Below are positions 16,723 through 24,909 of a DNA stretch of 64,000 nt, piece after piece (position 1 is the stretch's first letter; each line of letters begins with the position of its first letter). This DNA is from Orlajensenia flava (GTDB lineage: Bacteria; Actinomycetota; Actinomycetes; Actinomycetales; Microbacteriaceae), in contig NZ_SSSN01000005.1 in NCBI RefSeq assembly GCF_004801905.1, forward strand, positions 248,001 to 312,000, given 5' to 3'. A program made the translations under genes and the position numbers. The notes under the pieces are model-generated. The model saw nothing but the letters and a program-made list of their open reading frames with translations. It made no database searches and was not told where the DNA came from.

Positions 16723-17925
16723 TCAGCGCCGGAACTCGGCCTTGCCGAGCGCGCTCAGATGCACCTCGTCGGGCCCGTCGGCCAGGCGCAGCGCCCGCGC
16801 TCCGGCGAACATCTCGGCGAGGGGCGTGTCCTCGGACAGGCCGGCCGCACCGAAGACCTGGATCGCCCGGTCGAGGATCTGCTGCACCGCCCGCGGCACG
16901 GCGATCTTGATGGACTGGATCTCGGTCATCGCCTCGCGGTTGCCCACCGTGTCCATCAGCCACGCCGTCTTCAATACGAGCAGCCGGAGGGCTTCGATCT
17001 GGATGCGCGACTCGGCGACCCACTCGCGCACGACGCCCTGGTCGGCGATCGGCCGGCCGAAGGTCTCCCGGGTGGTGGCCCGGTCGCGCACGAGCGAGAG
17101 GGCGCGCTCCGCCATCCCGATCGCCCGCATGCAGTGGTGGATGCGGCCGGGGCCGAGCCGTGCCTGCGCCATCGCGAACCCCTCGCCCTCTCCGCCGAGC
17201 AGGTTGGTGGCCGGCACCCGCACGTCGTCGAAGACGATCTCAGCGTGGCCGCCGTGGTCGCGGTCGTCGTAGCCGAACACTGTGAGCGGGCGCACGATGG
17301 TGACACCCTCCGCGTCGCGCGGCACCAGGATCATCGACTGCTGGCGATGGCGGGGTGCATCCGGGTCGGTCTTGCCCATCACGATGAGCAGCTGCGCCTC
17401 GGGGTTCATCGCGCCTGTCGACCACCACTTGCGGCCGCTGATGACGAAGTCGTCGCCGTCGCGTCGGATGCGGGTGGCGATCTGGGTGGCATCGGAGGAT
17501 CCGACGTCGGGCTCTGTCATGCAGAACGACGAGCGGATGCGGGCGTCGAGCAGCGGTTCGAGCCACTGCCGCTTCTGCTCGGCGGTGCCGAAGTGGGCGA
17601 GCAGCTCCATGTTGCCCGTGTCGGGGGCGTTGCAGTTGAGGGCATACGGGGCCACGTGCATGCTCCAGCCGGTGAGCTCGGCGAGCGGGGCGTACTGCAG
17701 GTTCGTGAGCCCGGCACCGCCCTCGCCGGGGAGGAACAGGTTCCACAGGCCCTGCTCGCGCGCCTTCTGCTGCAGCGCTCGCACGATGGGGCGCGTGTGC
17801 CAGTCGTTCGGGGTGGCCCTGACCTGCTCGGCGAGGACGTGTTCGGCCGGGATGATCTCCTGGTCGAGGAAGGTGCGCAGCCGGTCGATGAGGTCGGTGG
17901 TGCGCTCGTCGTGGGCGAAGTCCAT
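16723..17925 (-). CDS. Acyl-CoA dehydrogenase, ACAD10/ACAD11-like
   Basis: 400 residues with FAD-binding blocks FCMTEPDVGSSDATQI, WWSTGAMNPEAQ and GPGRIHHCMR, and C-terminal QVFGAAGLSEDTPLAEMF followed by ADGPDEVHL. The ADGPDEVH motif replaces the YEGT-type catalytic-Glu motif of classical fatty acyl-CoA dehydrogenases and is characteristic of ACAD10/11-like proteins. Those act with an APH-fold kinase on 4-hydroxyacyl-CoA, removing phosphate to reach a 3-hydroxyacyl- or enoyl-CoA. Here such a kinase gene lies directly upstream with 2 bases between, which strongly supports a joint function. GGAAGG precedes the ATG. Confidence 0.88.
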   Translation of the reverse strand: MDFAHDERTTDLIDRLRTFLDQEIIPAEHVLAEQVRATPNDWHTRPIVRALQQKAREQGLWNLFLPGEGGAGLTNLQYAPLAELTGWSMHVAPYALNCNAPDTGNMELLAHFGTAEQKRQWLEPLLDARIRSSFCMTEPDVGSSDATQIATRIRRDGDDFVISGRKWWSTGAMNPEAQLLIVMGKTDPDAPRHRQQSMILVPRDAEGVTIVRPLTVFGYDDRDHGGHAEIVFDDVRVPATNLLGGEGEGFAMAQARLGPGRIHHCMRAIGMAERALSLVRDRATTRETFGRPIADQGVVREWVAESRIQIEALRLLVLKTAWLMDTVGNREAMTEIQSIKIAVPRAVQQILDRAIQVFGAAGLSEDTPLAEMFAGARALRLADGPDEVHLSALGKAEFRR

Positions 17926-17927
17926 GA

Positions 17928-18998
17928 TCAGTGCCTTCCGGTGGATGAGTAGAGGCGGGCGATGCCCTCTCCGGCGAGCGGATCGACGAGCGCGCCGATG
18001 CGGTCGAAGCCCTCGCCGACGGTCTCGCCCGCCTGCCAGCGCAGGTGGATGCCCTCGGCGATCACCGCGAGCTTGTATGCGGCGAAGGCTCGGTACCAGC
18101 CCAGGTCGGGGACGCTCGTTCCCTCGCGGGCGGCGTAGGCGTCGACGAGCTCGTCGAAGCTCGGGTAGCCGGCGCTCGTGTCGACGGCGCTCGGCATGAG
18201 ACCGAGCGCGCCCGGCAGGTCGGCGATCGTCCAGTAGAGCCCGAACATGCCGAGGTCGACGAGCGGGTCGCCGATCGTGGACATCTCCCAGTCGAGGATG
18301 GCGGCGATGCGCGGGCCGTCGTCGTCGTCGCCGACCAGCGCGTTGTCGAGGCGGTAGTCCCCGTGCACGAGACCGCTGCGCTGCGACGCGGGCATCCGTT
18401 CGCCGAGGGCGTCCTGGAGGGCGTCGAGTCGCGGAAGTTCGCGGGATCGCGAGGCGTCGTACTGCCGCCGCCAAGTGCGCAACTGCCGTTCGAGGTAGCC
18501 CTCCGGTCGTCCGAAGTCGGCGAGCCCGATGGAGGCGGGGTCGATCGCGTGCAGGTCGGCGAGCGTCTGCGCGAGCTCGATGCCGAGGTGGTGCAGCCCC
18601 GCCGGACGGTAGTGCCGGTTCTGGGACGGATGCGCGAGCACGCGTCCCTCCACGAGCGCCATCACGAAGAACGGGGTGCCGGTGACGCGGTCGGCGTCGG
18701 TGTCGTCGACGAAGGCGATGGCAGGAGGGACGGGTACGGCGCTGCCCGCCAGCGCGCTGATGATGCGGTGCTCTCGGCGCATGTCATGGGCGCTCGCGAG
18801 CACGTGACCGAGCGGCGGGCGGCGGAGAACGAGCGGCATGCGGGCACCGTCGACCCGATAGGTGAGGTTGCTGCGCCCGCCCGCGATGACGGTCGCCGTC
18901 AGCGGGGCGTGGGCCAGCTCGGGGTGCGCATCCTCGAGCCAACGGGTCAGCCCGGGGACGTCCACCCCGGGCGGGGATCCTGCCGGACCGTGGGTCAC
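17928..18998 (-). CDS. APH-fold phosphotransferase, candidate 4-hydroxyacyl-CoA kinase (LvaA/ACAD10-N-like)
   Basis: 356 residues of the aminoglycoside phosphotransferase fold: GGRSNLTYRVDG glycine loop, the Lys-equivalent strand LVLRRPPLG, catalytic HGDYRLDNALVG and metal-binding ILDWEMSTIGDPLVDLG. This subfamily forms the N-terminal half of mammalian ACAD10/11 and includes LvaA of the levulinate pathway of Pseudomonas putida. It is adjacent to an ACAD11-like dehydrogenase, so the likely reaction is phosphorylation of the 4-hydroxyl of an acyl-CoA by ATP. It is the first gene of its operon, with operator site 3 located 53 bases upstream. The chain length handled cannot be deduced. Confidence 0.85.
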   Translation of the reverse strand: MTHGPAGSPPGVDVPGLTRWLEDAHPELAHAPLTATVIAGGRSNLTYRVDGARMPLVLRRPPLGHVLASAHDMRREHRIISALAGSAVPVPPAIAFVDDTDADRVTGTPFFVMALVEGRVLAHPSQNRHYRPAGLHHLGIELAQTLADLHAIDPASIGLADFGRPEGYLERQLRTWRRQYDASRSRELPRLDALQDALGERMPASQRSGLVHGDYRLDNALVGDDDDGPRIAAILDWEMSTIGDPLVDLGMFGLYWTIADLPGALGLMPSAVDTSAGYPSFDELVDAYAAREGTSVPDLGWYRAFAAYKLAVIAEGIHLRWQAGETVGEGFDRIGALVDPLAGEGIARLYSSTGRH

Positions 18999-19050
18999 CG
19001 GTGACCACCTCTCGCGTTCGCGCTCTCCTCACGAGGGCGCCTCCGCAGCA

Positions 19051-19066
19051 TACCGCGTAGTCGGTA
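19051..19066. promoter_or_regulatory. TACCG-N6-CGGTA operator, site 3
   Basis: TACCGCGTAGTCGGTA, 53 bases before the start of the kinase gene on the minus strand. It differs at one base from the reverse complement of site 4 (26054-26069). Confidence 0.65.
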
Positions 19067-19106
19067 CGTGCTCGGATGGCGGAGGAGCGCCGATAGCTCC
19101 CGAAAT

Positions 19107-19161
19107 GCAGGATGAGATCGCTCATGACCGCGATATGCGGCTATGACCGCTGTGATCCTGC
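19107..19161. repeat. 55-bp hairpin repeat, copy B (inverted, overlaps a gene end)
   Basis: Bounded by GCAGGATGAGA and TGTGATCCTGC with core CCGCGATATGCGG, the reverse-complement orientation of the core in copies A and C. Exactly 55 bp. It covers the last 21 bases of the thioesterase gene, so the element supplies that protein's last residues and its stop codon. Confidence 0.75.
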
Positions 19162-19578
19162 GTTCTCGTCGGCAATCAGCAGTTCCGTCTCGATCGCGGC
19201 CCTCATGCCAGCGGGCACCGGGGTGGGCCGGCGGGTGGCCGCATCGACGAACACATGCACGAACCGGCCGGTCGCGATCGGCTCCTGCTCGCCCGCTCGC
19301 AGGATGCCGAGGCTCCAGGTGATGCTCGTCGTTCCCAGCCGTTCCACGCCGATTCCCACCTCGAGTTCGTCGGGGAACGACGCCGACGACTGGTACTCGC
19401 ACGCGCTCGACGCGCACACGGCGATGGCCTCACCCTGGGGGTCGAGGCCGCCGTACCGCATCATCCAGACGTTGATCGCCGTGTCCATCGCCTCGTAGTA
19501 GACGGTGTTGTTGACGTGCCCGTACTGGTCGTTGTCGTTCCACCGGGTGGGGAAGGGGTGGCGGGCCGGGTAGGGCAT
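19141..19578 (-). CDS. Acyl-CoA thioesterase, 4HBT hotdog family
   Basis: 145 residues with the hotdog-fold motif NDNDQYGHVNNTVYYEAMD, in which the Asp in the DQYGHVNN block is the catalytic residue of 4-hydroxybenzoyl-CoA thioesterase-like enzymes. It hydrolyses an acyl-CoA to free acid and CoA, possibly to recycle CoA or release an overloaded intermediate. The final residues (NAGSQRS) and stop codon are encoded by 55-bp repeat copy B. It is the second gene of a tetR-thioesterase operon, 13 bases behind the regulator. Confidence 0.85.
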   Translation of the reverse strand: MPYPARHPFPTRWNDNDQYGHVNNTVYYEAMDTAINVWMMRYGGLDPQGEAIAVCASSACEYQSSASFPDELEVGIGVERLGTTSITWSLGILRAGEQEPIATGRFVHVFVDAATRRPTPVPAGMRAAIETELLIADENAGSQRS

Positions 19579-19591
19579 GCAGAGGCTCGTC

Positions 19592-20233
19592 TCAGTCGGC
19601 GCGCAGCAGCACGCGGAGCGCCACTCGTGCCCGGTCGGTGCTCGGCTCGTCGCCGGCGATGAGGTCGGAGTAGGTGAACGACTCGGATACGCGCACGATG
19701 AGGAAGGCGAGGGTGGACGGGTCGATCGCCCCGCCGAGCGGTGCAGCGCCGAGGTCGCGACGCACGAGCCACTCGACGGTGGCCACGTAGCGCCGCTGGA
19801 TCTCGCTCTCCTTGGTCGTCAGCAGTCTCAGCGCGCGCGCCGGCTCCCGCCGCAGGAACTGGCGGAAGTAGTCGTTCGAGATGAGGTCGTCGGTGAAGTG
19901 CGTGAGCGTCGCGGCGATGCGCTCGGCTCCGACCAGTCCGTCGGCCGCCTGCTCGGCTTGCACCAGCGTGGGAACGGCGAGCGACCAGAGCACCTCGCTC
20001 AGCAGGGCGTCGCGATTGCCGACCCAGCGGAACAGCGACGTGCGATCGACGCCGAGCGACGTGGCCAGCGCCCCCATGTCGATGCGGCGACCGGTGATGA
20101 GCGTCTCGCGGGCCGCTTCGAACGCGCGCAGGGCGTCCGGATGCGCTCCGCTCGCCAGCCGCTCCGACAGCCACGACGGAGCGGCGTCGAGACCCACCGA
20201 CGCCACGGTCGCTTCGGTGATCGAGGCTGGCAT
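19592..20233 (-). CDS. TetR family regulator, QsdR type
   Basis: 213 residues with an HTH (DMGALATSLGVDRTSLFRWV) preceded by the unusual long N-terminal segment WLSERLASGAHPDALRAF. This opening and the FLRREPARALRLLT helix are those of the QsdR-like TetR subfamily, named from the lactone-responsive regulator of Rhodococcus quorum-quenching genes. As a regulator that in the type case responds to gamma-lactones, it would fit a lactone/hydroxyacid catabolic region. It is co-transcribed with a thioesterase gene. Target sites were not identified. Confidence 0.8.
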   Translation of the reverse strand: MPASITEATVASVGLDAAPSWLSERLASGAHPDALRAFEAARETLITGRRIDMGALATSLGVDRTSLFRWVGNRDALLSEVLWSLAVPTLVQAEQAADGLVGAERIAATLTHFTDDLISNDYFRQFLRREPARALRLLTTKESEIQRRYVATVEWLVRRDLGAAPLGGAIDPSTLAFLIVRVSESFTYSDLIAGDEPSTDRARVALRVLLRAD

Positions 20234-20295
20234 GCCGGAACTCTACCTCCGTCGATCGGGCCGAGGCGACGGATGCCCGTGCCTCGAGGAGGAGG

Positions 20296-20943
20296 TCAGG
20301 AGCCCGGGAGGGCGGCGTCTCCGGCGGCGGTGTCCGAGGAGAGACCGCTGATCCACGGAACGAGGCGACGGTTCTCGTAGACCAATCCGACGACCACGGC
20401 GAGCGCGCCGACGGCGATGCCCACCGGGAGGAACACCGCCGTTGAGGCGCCGGCGGCGATGGCGAGCAGCAGCGCGGCGATGGCGCCGGCGAGCACGCCG
20501 TTGACGAACACGATCATGCTGGCCATCGTGAACAGCATCGCCCAGAACCCGTAGCGCACCCCGCGGTATCCGCTCCTCGGCGCGTCCGGCCCGAAGAAGT
20601 GCGCTCCGGCCGGGTCGAGAGTTGCCCAGTACTGGCGCACGCGTTCCAGCCGGCGGAGCGCCACGAGGTTCTCGACGCTCGTGTCGACCAGACGCACGAT
20701 GGTGAAGCATCCGAGGATGAAGACGGTGGGCAGCACGGAGAAGGTCAGGGCGGCCAGGGCCGTCGGATGCGTGGCGCTGAACCCGATCGCGACGAGCCCG
20801 CTCGAGAGGGTGGAGAGGTAGAGCGCCGCCCGGCTCGAGCTCTCACTGACCGAGATGCCCGACACGGACTGCAGGCCGAACTGCTCATTGGCCAGCGCTC
20901 CGAGGAACGCGGGCGACGGCTCGTGGGCTTCAGGATCGCTCAT
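20296..20943 (-). CDS. Membrane protein with four predicted spans, unknown function
   Basis: 215 residues with hydrophobic segments at about 40-60 (LYLSTLSSGLVAIGFS), 65-90, 130-150 and 155-180, and a short C-terminal VYENRRLVPWISG tail. The large polar loop in the middle (LRRLERVRQYWATLDP) is basic and likely cytoplasmic. I do not recognise the family. ATG at 20943 is chosen; GTG at 20949 is the alternative and no good Shine-Dalgarno sequence precedes either. Divergent from the ACAD gene at 21075. Confidence 0.65.
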   Translation of the reverse strand: MSDPEAHEPSPAFLGALANEQFGLQSVSGISVSESSSRAALYLSTLSSGLVAIGFSATHPTALAALTFSVLPTVFILGCFTIVRLVDTSVENLVALRRLERVRQYWATLDPAGAHFFGPDAPRSGYRGVRYGFWAMLFTMASMIVFVNGVLAGAIAALLLAIAAGASTAVFLPVGIAVGALAVVVGLVYENRRLVPWISGLSSDTAAGDAALPGS

Positions 20944-21074
20944 GATCACACTTCACCGCATCATCGCCGTGCGGCATGCGATTTGGCGGGCGGGTCGCAG
21001 GTCGCCCGGGCTCACATGCAACGTTCTGGAAAATGATGCATACTCGTCCCATCACCGGATGAATCGGAGAAGCG

Positions 21075-22310
21075 ATGACGCTCACGACCTCGCAGACGAA
21101 CGCGCTGCCCACCACCGACCTCGACTCGGCCGCGCCGGCTGAACTCCTCGACGTCGACTTCTACTCCTTCCAGAACCTGCTGACGCCTGAGGAGCAGGCA
21201 TCCGTCTCCCGGGTCCGCGCCTTCCTCGAGGAGAGGGTGCGCCCGAACGCGGACGAGCTGTGGGATAAGGCGCAGAGCCCGCGCCACCTCATTCCCGAGT
21301 TTGCCGCGCTCGGCCTGTTCGGAGCGGGCTGGCCCGAGACGCGCCAATTCGAGAACAGCGCCGTCTACCGGGCGTGGATCGCGCTGGAGATCTCCCGCGT
21401 CGACCCATCCACAGCCACCTTCGTCGGCGTGCACAGCGGGCTCGCCATGAACGCGGTCGGCGTCGGCGGCTCCGAGGAGCAGCGAGCCGAGTGGATGGGG
21501 CCGATGGGGCGCGGCGAGCTCGTCGGAGCGTTCGGCCTCACCGAGCCCGAGCACGGTTCAGACACCGCCCGTGGGCTGCAGACCACCGCCACCCGCGACG
21601 GCGACCAATGGACCCTCAACGGCGCGAAGCGCTGGATCGGCAACGCCACCTTCGCCGACATGGTGGTCATCTGGGCGCGCGACACCGCAGACGACCAGGT
21701 CAAGGGCTTCATCGTGCGGCAGCCGGCGGAGGGCTTCACGGCCACCAAGATCGAGCGCAAGCAGTCCCTTCGCGGTGTCGAGAACGCCGACATCGTGCTC
21801 GAGAACGTCATCGTGCCCGAGAGCGACCGGTTGCAGAACATCGACTCGTTCCGCGACGTCGCCATCGTGCTGCGGATGACCCGCGCCGAGGTGGCTTGGC
21901 AGGCGATCGGCGTGATGGTGGGCGCCTATGAGGCCGCCCTCGCCTACGCGAAGCAGCGGGTGCAGTTCGGCAAGCCGATCGCCTCCTTCCAGTTGGTGCA
22001 GCAGAAGCTGGCCAACGCTCTCAGCAACATCACCGCGTCGATCGCGTTGTGCGTGCGCGTCTCGGAGATGCAGGACGAGGGCATCCAGAAGGACCACCAC
22101 TCGGCGATGGCGAAGGCCTTCGCGACGGCCCGGATGCGCGAGACCGTCGCCCTGTGCCGCGAGATCATGGGCGGCAACGGCATCCAGCTCGACCATGGCG
22201 TCGCCCGGTACTTCGCGGACGCCGAGGCGGTGTTCACGTTCGAGGGCACCTTCGACATGAACTCGCTCATCGTCGGCCGCGCCATCACCGGCATCGCCGC
22301 GTTCCACTGA
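21075..22310 (+). CDS. Acyl-CoA dehydrogenase (glutaryl-CoA dehydrogenase-like)
   Basis: 411 residues with the full ACAD order: GLTEPEHGSDTARGLQ, RWIGNATFADMVVIWAR, a YAKQRVQFGKPIASFQL helix, CREIMGGNGIQLDHGV and FTFEGTFDMNSLIVGR, whose Glu is the catalytic base. The block pattern is closest to the glutaryl-CoA dehydrogenase branch. It forms the double bond of an acyl-CoA in beta-oxidation. ATG at 21075 has GGAGAAG upstream. The thiolase gene follows after 70 bases, so the two probably form one transcript. Confidence 0.9.
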   Translation: MTLTTSQTNALPTTDLDSAAPAELLDVDFYSFQNLLTPEEQASVSRVRAFLEERVRPNADELWDKAQSPRHLIPEFAALGLFGAGWPETRQFENSAVYRAWIALEISRVDPSTATFVGVHSGLAMNAVGVGGSEEQRAEWMGPMGRGELVGAFGLTEPEHGSDTARGLQTTATRDGDQWTLNGAKRWIGNATFADMVVIWARDTADDQVKGFIVRQPAEGFTATKIERKQSLRGVENADIVLENVIVPESDRLQNIDSFRDVAIVLRMTRAEVAWQAIGVMVGAYEAALAYAKQRVQFGKPIASFQLVQQKLANALSNITASIALCVRVSEMQDEGIQKDHHSAMAKAFATARMRETVALCREIMGGNGIQLDHGVARYFADAEAVFTFEGTFDMNSLIVGRAITGIAAFH

Positions 22311-22380
22311 TCGCTCCCGCCGCACACCCTGGGTACCGTCGCCCCTGACGGCACCCGCCGCACACGACAGAGGAGTCACC

Positions 22381-23604
22381 ATGGCCGAGGCCTACATCGT
22401 CGCCACCGCCCGCTCGCCGATCGGTCGTGCTCGCAAGGGTTCGCTCGCCTCACTGCGCGGCGACGACCTCACCGTCCAGATGGTGCGGGCCGCGCTCGAC
22501 AAGGTCCCCACCATCGACCCGGAGCGCATCGACGACCTCATGCTCGGCTGCGGCCTGCCGGGCGGCGAGCAGGGCATGAACATGGCGCGCGTCGTCGCGG
22601 TGCTGCTCGGCCTCGACGCACTCCCGGGCACGACCGTGAACCGCTACTGCTCGTCGAGCCTGCAGACCACGCGCATGGCCTTCCACGCCATCAAGGCCGG
22701 CGAGGGCGACATCTTCATCTCGGCGGGTGTCGAGTCGGTCACGCATGCGATGCGCGGGTCGAGCGACTACATCCCGGGCGAGAACGTCGAGAATCCGTTG
22801 TTCGCGGATGCCGTCGCGCGCACGGCATCCCGCGCCCAAGGCGGAGCCGCCACCTGGCACGACCCGCGCGAGGACGGCCTGCTCCCCGACGCCTACATCG
22901 CCATGGGCCAGACTGCCGAGAACGTCGCCCAGTTGCGCAGCGTCAGCCGGGAGGACCAGGACGCGTTCGCCGCCCGCAGCCAGCAGCGTGCCGAAGCGGC
23001 GATCGCGAGCGGCTTCTGGGCGAACGACATCACGCCGGTGACGCTCGCCGACGGCTCGGTCGTGTCGACGGATGACGGACCGCGCCCCGGCGTGACGCTC
23101 GAGGCGCTCGCCGGGCTCGACCCGGTGTTCCGACCCGACGGCACCGTCACGGCCGGCAACTGCTGCCCGCTCAACGACGGAGCAGCGGCGGTCGTCGTCG
23201 TGTCCGACCGCGTCGTCGAGGAGCTCGGCCTCGAGCCGCTCGCTCGCGTCGTGTCCACCGGGGTATCCGGGCTCTCTCCGGAGATCATGGGGCTCGGGCC
23301 CGTGGAGGCGTCCCGCCGCGCGCTCGCCCGGGCGGGCCTCTCGATGGACGACATGGACCTCATCGAGCTGAATGAGGCGTTCGCCGCCCAGGTGCTCCCG
23401 TCCGCCCGCGAGCTCGGCATCGACGAGGAGCGCCTCAACGTGCACGGTGGGGCGATCGCGGTGGGCCATCCGTTCGGCATGACGGGTGCGCGCATCACCT
23501 CCACCCTCATCAACGGACTCGCCGCGACCGGGGGCCGCTACGGCCTCGAGACCATGTGCGTCGGAGGCGGCCAGGGCATGGCCCTCATCCTTGAGCGCGT
23601 CTGA
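22381..23604 (+). CDS. Acetyl-CoA C-acyltransferase (thiolase)
   Basis: 407 residues with all thiolase motifs: nucleophilic Cys in NRYCSSSLQTTRMA, LNEAFAAQVLP, GGAIAVGHPFGMTGAR and CVGGGQGMALIL. It cleaves 3-ketoacyl-CoA to acetyl-CoA and a shortened acyl-CoA, the last step of beta-oxidation. GAGGAG precedes the ATG. It lies behind an acyl-CoA dehydrogenase gene and, with the hydratase and SDR of the convergent operon, supplies all four reactions of a beta-oxidation round. Confidence 0.93.
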   Translation: MAEAYIVATARSPIGRARKGSLASLRGDDLTVQMVRAALDKVPTIDPERIDDLMLGCGLPGGEQGMNMARVVAVLLGLDALPGTTVNRYCSSSLQTTRMAFHAIKAGEGDIFISAGVESVTHAMRGSSDYIPGENVENPLFADAVARTASRAQGGAATWHDPREDGLLPDAYIAMGQTAENVAQLRSVSREDQDAFAARSQQRAEAAIASGFWANDITPVTLADGSVVSTDDGPRPGVTLEALAGLDPVFRPDGTVTAGNCCPLNDGAAAVVVVSDRVVEELGLEPLARVVSTGVSGLSPEIMGLGPVEASRRALARAGLSMDDMDLIELNEAFAAQVLPSARELGIDEERLNVHGGAIAVGHPFGMTGARITSTLINGLAATGGRYGLETMCVGGGQGMALILERV

Positions 23605-23617
23605 CCCCTCACCCCCC

Positions 23618-23678
23618 ATCCGTTGGGCAGTAGGGGTCGCGAACTCGGGCTGGCGCGAGCAACTAGTGCCCAACGGAT
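23618..23678. terminator. Inverted-repeat terminator between thiolase and MaoC genes
   Basis: Perfect 12-bp arms ATCCGTTGGGCA (23618-23629) and complement (23667-23678); a TCGCG/CGCGA pair lies within the 37-nt loop. It is placed between the convergent ends at 23604 and 23682. Confidence 0.7.
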
Positions 23679-23681
23679 CAT

Positions 23682-24140
23682 TCAGGCGGGGACCAGCAGG
23701 GTGACCCACTGGGCAACGAGGGCGGGGCGCTCCGAACCCTCGATCTCGACCGTGAGGTCCTGCACGAGACGGATGCCGGTGCCGGTGCGCTCGGCCGCCG
23801 ACAGGACTCCGACCGCTCGGACCCTCGAGTCGACCACCACCGGCTGCAGGAACCGCACCTTCTCGAAGCCGTAGTTGACGCCCATCGCCACGCCGTCGAC
23901 GTCGAGCAATCTCGACGCGAGGGCCGTGAGAAGCGACAGCGTGAGGAACCCGTGGGCGATCGGCGCACCGAACGGACCCGCGGTGGCCCGCTCCACGTCG
24001 ACGTGGATCCACTGGTGGTCATCCGTCGCATCGGCGAACGCCTCGATGCGCGCCTGGTCGATGGCGAACCACTCGCTCGGACCCACCGCCGTGCCGACGG
24101 CGTCGAGCAGCGCTTCGGGGGAGGAGAACGTCGCGCTCAT
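23682..24140 (-). CDS. MaoC family enoyl-CoA hydratase/dehydratase
   Basis: 152 residues of the single-hotdog MaoC family. The hydratase motif is FADATDDHQWIHVD, with the Asp/His dyad, followed by GPFGAPIAHGFLTLSLL. It adds water to an enoyl-CoA to give a (3R)-hydroxyacyl-CoA. Its ATG overlaps the stop of the upstream SDR gene by 4 bp, so translation is probably coupled. Last gene of the ADH-SDR-MaoC operon. Confidence 0.9.
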   Translation of the reverse strand: MSATFSSPEALLDAVGTAVGPSEWFAIDQARIEAFADATDDHQWIHVDVERATAGPFGAPIAHGFLTLSLLTALASRLLDVDGVAMGVNYGFEKVRFLQPVVVDSRVRAVGVLSAAERTGTGIRLVQDLTVEIEGSERPALVAQWVTLLVPA

Positions 24141-24886
24141 GCCTTCGGGCCGCCCGCCACGTAGAGCACCTGTCCCGACGTGAAGCCGGCCGCCTCGGAA
24201 CAGAAGAACGACACCGCGGCGGCGACGTCCTCAGGCTGGCCCACGCGCGCCACGGGGATCTCCTTGGCGGCCCCCGCGAGGAAGTCGTCGAACCCGACGC
24301 CCATCCGATCGGCCGTTGCACGTAGCATGTCCGTCGCGATGAACCCGGGCGCCACCGCGTTCACGGTCACTCCGTAGCGGCCCAACTCGATCGCCAGGGT
24401 CTTGGTGAAGCCCTGCATGCCGGCCTTCGCCGCTGCGTAGTTGGCCTGCCCGCGATTGCCGAGTGCCGAGGTGCTCGACAGGTTGACGATGCGCCCCCAG
24501 CCCTCCTTCACCTGGAACGCCTGCACCGCCCGGCTCATCAGGAAGGCGCCGCGCAGGTGCACGTTCAGCACCGCGTCCCAGTCGCCATCCGTCATCTTGA
24601 ACAGCAGGTTGTCGCGCAGGATGCCGGCGTTGTTGACCAGCACCGTCGGAGCGCCGAGCTCGTCCGCGACCAAGGCGACCGCTTCGGCGACCGCCTCGGA
24701 ATCGGCGACGTTCGCGCCGACCGCGAGAGCTCGACCGCCGGATGCCTCGATGGCCGCGACGGTGTCCGCGCACTGCTCGGCATCCAGGTCGAGCACGGCG
24801 ACGGTGCAGCCGTCGGAGGCGAGCTGCTTGGCGGTCGCGGCCCCGATGCCGCGGGCGGCTCCGGTGACGATGGCGATGCGGGTCAT
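24137..24886 (-). CDS. Short-chain dehydrogenase/reductase (3-oxoacyl reductase, FabG-like)
   Basis: 249 residues with TGAARGIGAATAKQ, VLVNNAGIL, catalytic NLSSTSALGNRGQANYAAAK and a terminal TSGQVLYVAGG. Close to FabG4-type enzymes that interconvert (3R)-hydroxyacyl- and 3-ketoacyl-CoA; its coupling with a MaoC hydratase supports this. AAAGGATC lies upstream of the ATG. Operon order is ADH (24910-26007), this gene after 23 bases, then MaoC with 4-bp overlap. Confidence 0.9.
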   Translation of the reverse strand: MTRIAIVTGAARGIGAATAKQLASDGCTVAVLDLDAEQCADTVAAIEASGGRALAVGANVADSEAVAEAVALVADELGAPTVLVNNAGILRDNLLFKMTDGDWDAVLNVHLRGAFLMSRAVQAFQVKEGWGRIVNLSSTSALGNRGQANYAAAKAGMQGFTKTLAIELGRYGVTVNAVAPGFIATDMLRATADRMGVGFDDFLAGAAKEIPVARVGQPEDVAAAVSFFCSEAAGFTSGQVLYVAGGPKA

Positions 24887-24909
24887 GCGGTTGATCCTTT
24901 CGAAGGGGT

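Noticed and set aside
19053-20161. Acyl-homoserine-lactone quorum quenching operon
   Set aside because: The QsdR-like regulator is present, but no lactonase of the QsdA (PTE) type is in the window.
22313-22350. Fifth TACCG-N6-CGGTA operator before the thiolase gene
   Set aside because: GGTACCGTC and GACGGCACC form a short inverted repeat, but spacing and half-sites do not match the 16-bp pattern.
22450-24012. 520-codon minus-strand open frame across thiolase and MaoC
   Set aside because: Antisense to a thiolase with all catalytic motifs; the frame has no domain and crosses a terminator.
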